A DNA stretch of 10,026 nt from CAXGUU01 sp964012875 (GTDB lineage Bacteria; Pseudomonadota; Gammaproteobacteria; Ga0077536): positions 1 to 10,026 of the forward strand of contig CAXGUU010000115.1 in assembly GCA_964012875.1 (NCBI GenBank). Direction: 5' to 3'. The translations under genes and the position numbers were made by a program. The notes under the pieces were generated by a model. It was given only the letters and a program-made list of their open reading frames with translations, had not been told where the DNA came from and made no database searches. Below are positions 5,892 to 10,026 of the stretch, piece after piece. Numbering within the stretch: position 1 is the stretch's first letter; each line of letters starts with the position of its first letter.

Positions 5892-7077
5892 CTTTCGGCC
5901 GCTTTCCGGCATGCGCGTGATTGAGGTCGGCCAGTTACTGGCTGGTCCGTTTACCGGTACCATCCTCGCCTATTTCGGGGCGGAAGTAATCAAAGTCGAA
6001 CCGCCTGACACGGGCGACCCAATCCGGAAGTGGCGCGAAGTGCGCAATGGTAATTCGCTTTGGTGGGCGAGTCTTGCACGCAATAAGAAGTGCGTCACGC
6101 TCGATCTGCGTAACGCGCGCGGCTGTGAGCTGCTACGAGAGCTGGTCAATACGGCTGACGTTTTCGTCGAAAATTTCCGACCCGGGACGATGGAGAAATG
6201 GGGACTTGGGCCGGAAACTTTCGAGACCGACAACCCGGGACTCATATACGCGCGGATTTCCGGTTACGGGCAAACTGGCCCGTATGCGCCCAAGGCGGGC
6301 TTTGCCTCCGTGTGCGAAGCCTTCGGCGGTTTCCGTTACGTCAATGGTTTTCCCGGCGAGCCGCCGGTGCGCCCCAACCTCAGCATCGGGGACACGTTGT
6401 CTGGCATTCATGCGGCGCTGGGTGTTTTACTTGCTTATATTGGACGTGAGCGAGGTGGTGGCGGCCAGGTTGTCGACGTTGCAATATTTGAAGCGGTGTT
6501 TGCCCTGCTTGAGGCCGTAATTCCGGAATACGATGGCGCGGGGGTTATTCGCGAACCTTCCGGGTCGACTATTTCAGGTATTGTTCCGACCAATACATAC
6601 CGCTGCCAGGACGACAAACTCGTCGTCATCGGCGCCAACACGAACTCGATGTTCAAACGCCTGACCGAGGTCATGGGTAGGGCGGAAATGGGCGATGATC
6701 CCCGTTTTGCCGAAAACGCTGGCCGCGTCGAATATCAACAAGAGGTCGATGGTGCGATCGAAGCATGGACAATGAGCCTGCCGGCGAAAGACGTACTGGC
6801 GGTACTGGATGAAAAGGCCGTCGCCGCAGGCCCCATTTTCAGTGTCCAGGATATGTTCGAAGATCCCCAATACCACGCCCGCGGACTATTTCAGGACGTC
6901 ACGATTAACGGAGAACCGCTCAAGATCCCGGCGATCATTCCGCGTCTGTCTAAAACGCCGGGCCGAACTGATTTTCCGGGCCCTGAACTTGGCGCCCATA
7001 ACGAGGAGGTGTTCGGTTCGATCCTGGGGCTTGATCAGAGCAAGCAACAGACCCTGAAAGCAGAAGGAATAATCTGA
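5857..7077 (+). CDS. CaiB/BaiF family (class III) CoA-transferase
   Basis: The 406-residue product belongs to the family III CoA-transferases, which move CoA between carboxylic acids through an aspartyl-CoA mixed anhydride and form interlocked dimers. The N-terminus has the family's PLSGMRVIEVGQLLAGPF with GAEVIKVEPP following. Then come NKKCVTLDL, VFVENFRPG (VENFRPG at 104-110) and GYGQTGPY at 136-143. Asp179 in SIGDTLSGIHAALG aligns with the catalytic aspartate of formyl-CoA transferase. The QVVDVAIFEAV and LVVIGANTNSMFKRL regions are also typical, and length is normal. The start is ATG 5857. The frame is open further upstream, but residues before MSSTETQ lie in the VanZ-like gene and do not match the family, while ATG 5911 would remove the conserved PLSG. 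Substrates cannot be read from sequence: succinyl-CoA, formyl-CoA, carnitine and others all occur in the family. Confidence 0.93.
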   Translation: MSSTETQSNQSDFRPLSGMRVIEVGQLLAGPFTGTILAYFGAEVIKVEPPDTGDPIRKWREVRNGNSLWWASLARNKKCVTLDLRNARGCELLRELVNTADVFVENFRPGTMEKWGLGPETFETDNPGLIYARISGYGQTGPYAPKAGFASVCEAFGGFRYVNGFPGEPPVRPNLSIGDTLSGIHAALGVLLAYIGRERGGGGQVVDVAIFEAVFALLEAVIPEYDGAGVIREPSGSTISGIVPTNTYRCQDDKLVVIGANTNSMFKRLTEVMGRAEMGDDPRFAENAGRVEYQQEVDGAIEAWTMSLPAKDVLAVLDEKAVAAGPIFSVQDMFEDPQYHARGLFQDVTINGEPLKIPAIIPRLSKTPGRTDFPGPELGAHNEEVFGSILGLDQSKQQTLKAEGII

Positions 7078-7203
7078 TTCATTCAGGAACCCCAATCGGA
7101 GCACGATGCGCGATTTATTTCACATGCCTGTGGCCGGCCATCGCGTGAACATCGGAGAACCATAATCAGAAAATTTGGCGGACAAGACCATCGTGGGCAA
7201 CAT
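7078..7203 (+). other. Gap between CoA-transferase and cyclotransferase-like frame
   Basis: The reading frame of the CoA-transferase remains open after its TGA right up to GTG 7204, without any ATG, GTG or TTG. CATAAT at 7161-7166 could be a weak -10, but no -35 partner is visible. The heptamer ATCGGAG occurs twice (7095-7101 and 7151-7157), which is probably chance. No terminator hairpin follows the CoA-transferase stop. Confidence 0.25.
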
Positions 7204-7491
7204 GTGCCGCGGCTGTTCGCCTATGGCCCCCCCCGATGTTCGACGCTGTCTTCTCCGCAGTATGCGACGGCTTGTGCAGCTATTGATGACGAGTTGTGGC
7301 TGCGGCTCGACGAATTCGAAACCGACTTCTACACGCACGAGCGTGTCGCAGTGGAAACCAAGAGCGGTTCGATCGAAACACAAACTTGTGTCGTAGCGGC
7401 CAGGCATTACAAATACCTGGAACACCGACCGTGGTCCCCACAAGCATTTGCGACGCACTCGTTGGAACAGAACCTGAGAAAGTACGCCTGA
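7204..7491 (+). CDS. Short gamma-glutamylcyclotransferase (AIG2)-like frame, probably internally deleted
   Basis: The 95-residue reading starts VPRLFAYG, resembling the LFxYG opening of AIG2/gamma-glutamylcyclotransferase-fold proteins. It resumes that resemblance at LWLRLDEFETDFYTHERV, where LDEFE at 35-39 contains the position of the catalytic glutamate (Glu39), followed by Tyr43. It ends with YLEHRPWSPQAFATHSLEQNL, also typical. Only 27 residues separate the YG motif from LDEFE, whereas family members such as E. coli YtfP have nearly 60. The stretch between (PPRCSTLSSPQYATA) does not look like the family. A run of eight Cs lies directly after the YG codons; with one C fewer the frame would read YGPPDVRRCLL, closer to the family. 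This suggests a frameshift plus deletion, hence a pseudogene or a sequencing artefact. It ends two bases before the DUF488 ATG, which favours past or present co-translation. The GTG start is tentative. Confidence 0.5.
   Translation: MPRLFAYGPPRCSTLSSPQYATACAAIDDELWLRLDEFETDFYTHERVAVETKSGSIETQTCVVAARHYKYLEHRPWSPQAFATHSLEQNLRKYA
7227..7234 (+). repeat. Run of eight Cs inside the cyclotransferase-like frame
   Basis: Eight consecutive Cs follow the TATGG that encodes the Tyr-Gly motif. A one-base change switches the downstream reading between PPRCSTLS (as given) and PPDVRRCLL. The tract may be a slippage site or a base-count error. Confidence 0.9.
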
Positions 7492-7493
7492 AA

Positions 7494-8066
7494 ATGGTGA
7501 TCCATACGATCGGCCACAGCAACCGTACCGCCGAAGACATGACTGCACAGCTGCGCAATCACAGTATCGCGCGGCTGGTCGACATACGTGCCTTCCCGCG
7601 TTCGCGTCGCCACCCCCAGTTTGACCGTGCGGCACTATCAACCTCGCTGGCCCAGGCGCGCATCGGCTACCACTGGTCCGGCCGTGAGCTTGGTGGTTTT
7701 CGCAAACCCCGTGGTGATTCTGAAAACACTGCACTCAGAGACGCCGCATTCAGGGGGTTTGCCGACTATATGGGTAGCGAGCGTTTCCAGTCAGCGATGG
7801 CAAGGTTGCTTGAGTCTGCGGCATCCTGCCAGCTGGCCATGATGTGCGCCGAGGGCCACCATCACCATTGTCATCGACAATTTATCGCCGACTACCTCGA
7901 ACTCGCCGGCCACGCGGTATTTCATATCAACGGTGACGGCTCGCTATCGCGCCACCAGTTCCACGGCTGCCTCAACGAGGCCGGGGGCCAACCTGTTTAC
8001 AATAAGCATGAGCAGGGTGACCTGTTTGCCGATGATGACGACGACGACCTCGTTGTACGAAAGTAA
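7494..8066 (+). CDS. DUF488 family protein with His-rich loop
   Basis: This is a 190-residue member of the DUF488 family, whose biochemical role is unknown to me. Family hallmarks are present: the N-terminal IHTIGHSNRT (3-12), LVDIRAFPRSRRHPQFD (28-44), YHWSGRELGG (59-68), the FADYM helix near 89-93, and MCAE with Cys118 and Glu120. CHR at 126-128 precedes the IADYL helix, and a final FHI strand follows. The conserved Cys118 and Cys126-His127-Arg128 bracket an insertion-free loop made of Gly and four His (122-125), giving HHHHCH, which could bind metal (inference). The C-terminal tail is unusual, with six consecutive Asp (180-185) encoded by a GAT/GAC repeat at 8031-8048. ATG 7494 is chosen because it gives the family N-terminus; it starts two bases after the preceding stop, suggesting coupled translation. 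Confidence 0.88.
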   Translation: MVIHTIGHSNRTAEDMTAQLRNHSIARLVDIRAFPRSRRHPQFDRAALSTSLAQARIGYHWSGRELGGFRKPRGDSENTALRDAAFRGFADYMGSERFQSAMARLLESAASCQLAMMCAEGHHHHCHRQFIADYLELAGHAVFHINGDGSLSRHQFHGCLNEAGGQPVYNKHEQGDLFADDDDDDLVVRK

Positions 8067-8077
8067 ACACCAATCCA

Positions 8078-8083
8078 AAGGAG
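8078..8083 (+). promoter_or_regulatory. Shine-Dalgarno AAGGAG for the peroxidase-related gene
   Basis: AAGGAG lies ten bases before ATG 8094. It is the only near-consensus ribosome-binding site in the window and fixes the start of the following gene. This suggests stronger translation than for its neighbours. Confidence 0.75.
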
Positions 8084-8093
8084 CATCTATATC

Positions 8094-8684
8094 ATGAGTC
8101 TGCGCGAAGAAATTATGGCCCTCAATATCGACCTGCCTGCTCGCGATGAACTGCCTGAAGACATGCAGAAGTACCTCGACATCTGTGACGAGAAACTGGG
8201 GATGGTGCCGAATGTGCTCGCCGCGTACAGCCATGAACCAGAGCAGTTGCGCACATTTTCGCGTTTCTATAACGCCATCATGTTCGCCGATACGGGCCTT
8301 ACACCGCTTGAACGCGAGATGATTGCCGTTGTCGTATCGTCACAGAATCATTGCTTCTATTGTCTGACAGCCCACGGCGCAGCGGTGCGCCAGTACTCCG
8401 GAGATCCGGCGCTTGGAGAACTGATGGTGATGAACTATCGTGCCGCCGATCTTTCAGAACGCCATCGTGCCATGCTCGACTTCGCCGTCAAGCTGACCCG
8501 TCACACAGACGAAATCGTCGAAGCTGATCGCCAGGCACTGCGCGATGCCGGGTTCAGTGAAAAGGAAATCTGGGATATCGCCAATGTCGCGGGCTTCTAC
8601 AACATGACCAACCGGGTGGCGAGCGCGGTCGATATGCAGCCCAACTCTTCCTATCATGCATCCCACCGCGAGCGTAGCGGCTAG
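8094..8684 (+). CDS. AhpD-like peroxidase-related protein (carboxymuconolactone decarboxylase family)
   Basis: The 196-residue product is an all-helical CMD/AhpD-fold protein of the 'uncharacterised peroxidase-related enzyme' type. The redox centre is complete: Glu75 in LEREMIAVVVS, Cys87 and Cys90 in NHCFYCLTAH, and His94. The Glu-Cys spacing of 12 and the CxxCxxxH arrangement match the AhpD active site, in which the cysteine pair relays electrons to peroxides or to AhpC. The N-terminal region LGMVPNVLAAYSHEPEQL (about 35-52) and the C-terminal DIANVAGFYNMTNRVA are characteristic of this subgroup. No ahpC or lipoamide system lies nearby, so the physiological partner is unknown. It starts 27 bases after the DUF488 stop behind a strong Shine-Dalgarno site and is likely on the same transcript, though it may be expressed more strongly. 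Confidence 0.92.
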   Translation: MSLREEIMALNIDLPARDELPEDMQKYLDICDEKLGMVPNVLAAYSHEPEQLRTFSRFYNAIMFADTGLTPLEREMIAVVVSSQNHCFYCLTAHGAAVRQYSGDPALGELMVMNYRAADLSERHRAMLDFAVKLTRHTDEIVEADRQALRDAGFSEKEIWDIANVAGFYNMTNRVASAVDMQPNSSYHASHRERSG

Positions 8685-8720
8685 TCATTAACCGGAAAGC
8701 CGGTCGCAAGCACCTATTCC

Positions 8721-10026
8721 ATGCGCGAACTCCTTCACTGCCTGCCGTGGTGGCTCGTGTTCGCGAGTCTATTGCTGACCTCTGCCGCGTCGGCGAATGG
8801 TCTGCCGGATGAGGTCAAACGCTCGCTTAAATCGCATCGAATCAAAACCGATGATTTAAGCATCGTCGTCCAGGCAGTTGACGAAACCGTTCCGCGCCTG
8901 TCACTGAACGCTGATGTTCCGCGCAATCCTGCCTCCACGGTCAAACTGGTCACCACGTGGACGGCACTCGACCTGCTCGGACCGACCTATGTGTGGGACA
9001 CTGAAGTTTATGCACTTGGAACGATAAACAATGGAGTACTGGACGGAGATCTGCTGATCAAGGGATACGGCGACCCGTATCTTGTGCTCGAGGATATATG
9101 GAAGATGCTCGGCCAGCTGCGCCAGCGAGGATTACGCGAGATCGCCGGTGATCTGGTTCTCGACGATTCTCACTTTGACATCACCGAGCCCGCCGCCGGC
9201 GCCTTCGATGGCGAAGCCTATCGCCTCTATAACGTCGTACCCAACGCATTGATGATCAACTTCAAATCCATCGATTTCATCATCACTCCCGATACCACCA
9301 ATGGGTCGGTCACCATTACGACGGAGCCCGAGCTGCCGAACCTGAGCATCACCAGTCAGATCAAGCTGAAGTCAGGCTCGTGCCGCGGCTCACGCCCCAG
9401 CATGCACATGCGCTTTGCGGCTGCCGATCAACCTGATCACCTGATTTTCTCAGGCGCTCTGCCGGCGACTTGTCGCCACTACCGTTTGAGCCGGACTGCA
9501 ATGACGCCGCAATCTTATGGCTATGGCGTCGTAAAGAAGCTGTGGTCTCATTGGGGCGGCAGTATTCAGGGTGAGTTTCGCCACGGCGCGCTGACCAAGA
9601 AACAACGGCCACTGCTGATTTGGCATTCGCGACACCTCGGTGAGTTGATTCGTCCGCTGAATAAATGGAGCAATAACGTCATGACGCGGATGCTGCTCTA
9701 TACCATTGCCGAAACGCGATTCCCCGCGCCCGTCACGCGGGCACAGGGCGTCACGGCGTTGACCGAGCATCTGGCCTCGCGTGGCTTTGATATCGCTGAT
9801 CTGGTCATCGACAACGGCTCTGGATTATCACGCGATACGCGTCTGACAGCTGCGTTCATGACGCAGCTTCTGAGCGTGGCGTGGTCAGAGCCGACCATGC
9901 CCGAGTTCGTTTCCTCGCTCGCGATCGCCGGCCGCGACGGTACGCTTCGTAAGCGCTTTCTCCGGGGCAAGGGGCGCGGTCGCATGCACCTGAAGACCGG
10001 GAACCTCCAGAACGTCTCGAGCATAG
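8721..10026 (+). CDS. dacB: D-alanyl-D-alanine carboxypeptidase/endopeptidase (PBP4, S13 family), 3' end outside window
   Basis: This periplasmic penicillin-binding protein trims or cleaves peptidoglycan cross-bridges. The first 435 residues are in the window, with no stop before the edge. A signal peptide is evident: MRELLHCLPWWLVFASLLL with a probable cut after Ala-Ser-Ala (25). All three catalytic motifs are present: SxxK as Ser72-Thr-Val-Lys75 in NPASTVKL, SxN as Ser317-Asn-Asn319 in NKWSNNVMTR, and KTG at 425-427 in HLKTGNL. The 245-residue gap from SxxK to SxN matches E. coli PBP4 (Ser62 to Ser306) and includes the large inserted domains typical of S13, with LVLDDSHFD and YNVVPNALMINF. 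IDNGSGLSR at about 357-365 is another family hallmark. Perhaps 35-45 residues are missing at the end. ATG 8721 starts 36 bases after the previous gene and gives a proper signal peptide; no strong Shine-Dalgarno site is seen. Confidence 0.95.
   Translation, partial: MRELLHCLPWWLVFASLLLTSAASANGLPDEVKRSLKSHRIKTDDLSIVVQAVDETVPRLSLNADVPRNPASTVKLVTTWTALDLLGPTYVWDTEVYALGTINNGVLDGDLLIKGYGDPYLVLEDIWKMLGQLRQRGLREIAGDLVLDDSHFDITEPAAGAFDGEAYRLYNVVPNALMINFKSIDFIITPDTTNGSVTITTEPELPNLSITSQIKLKSGSCRGSRPSMHMRFAAADQPDHLIFSGALPATCRHYRLSRTAMTPQSYGYGVVKKLWSHWGGSIQGEFRHGALTKKQRPLLIWHSRHLGELIRPLNKWSNNVMTRMLLYTIAETRFPAPVTRAQGVTALTEHLASRGFDIADLVIDNGSGLSRDTRLTAAFMTQLLSVAWSEPTMPEFVSSLAIAGRDGTLRKRFLRGKGRGRMHLKTGNLQNVSSI

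Noticed and set aside
7095..7157. Repeated heptamer ATCGGAG as a direct repeat or attachment-site pair
   Set aside because: Seven bases shared twice over 60 bases is easily chance, and no mobile-element gene lies between or around the copies.
7296..7493. Possible 66-residue N-terminal extension of the DUF488 protein
   Set aside because: It is an alternative frame of the cyclotransferase-like region. The family N-terminus IHTIGHSN begins directly after ATG 7494.
7120..7734. Long open frame on the minus strand (204 codons) opposite the cyclotransferase-like and DUF488 genes
   Set aside because: The translation shows no recognisable domain and is rich in Cys, Arg and His, as expected of an antisense shadow. 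It runs opposite a well-supported DUF488 gene.

Overview
The window reads as a stretch of bacterial chromosome, most likely from a gammaproteobacterium. The SpoT, RidA, RecG and UbiA translations all resemble their Escherichia coli counterparts closely along their length. The order spoT-ridA-recG is the kind found around spoT in gammaproteobacteria. Base composition is moderately GC-rich, and GTG starts are used for recG, ubiA and probably a small cyclotransferase-like gene. Every supported gene is on the + strand. I see no mobile element, tRNA, rRNA or CRISPR array.

Region 1 (1-4471) is a housekeeping block: the 3' part of spoT (stringent response), ridA (2-iminoacid deaminase), recG (branched-DNA helicase) and ubiA (ubiquinone prenyltransferase). 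Spacing is tight (about 40-90 bases), with no convincing terminator until a weak hairpin just after ubiA.

Region 2 (4472-5285) is a self-contained unit. It has an extended -10 promoter with a perfect inverted repeat at the -35 position, a leader of about 110 bases that can fold into three nested stems, and a run of ten Gs in the ribosome-binding position. It encodes a small membrane protein of the urate-oxidase N-terminal (PuuD-like) family and ends in a strong intrinsic terminator. This is the most unusual regulatory architecture in the window.

Region 3 (5286-8684) begins with an apparent coding relic, then carries a VanZ-like membrane protein overlapping a CaiB/BaiF CoA-transferase. Next come a short, probably damaged gamma-glutamylcyclotransferase-like frame, a DUF488 protein starting two bases after it, and an AhpD-like peroxidase-related protein with a strong Shine-Dalgarno site. 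Region 4 (8721-10026) is dacB, a D-alanyl-D-alanine carboxypeptidase of the S13 family. It runs off the window just after its KTG motif.

Most of the content is ordinary core metabolism, DNA repair and cell-wall maintenance. I did not find a clearly new multi-gene system. The items worth a second look are the G-tract and leader of the PuuD-like gene, the cyclotransferase/DUF488 junction with its C-tract, the His-rich loop in the DUF488 protein, the orphan open frame after the terminator, and a rare-codon cluster in ubiA.
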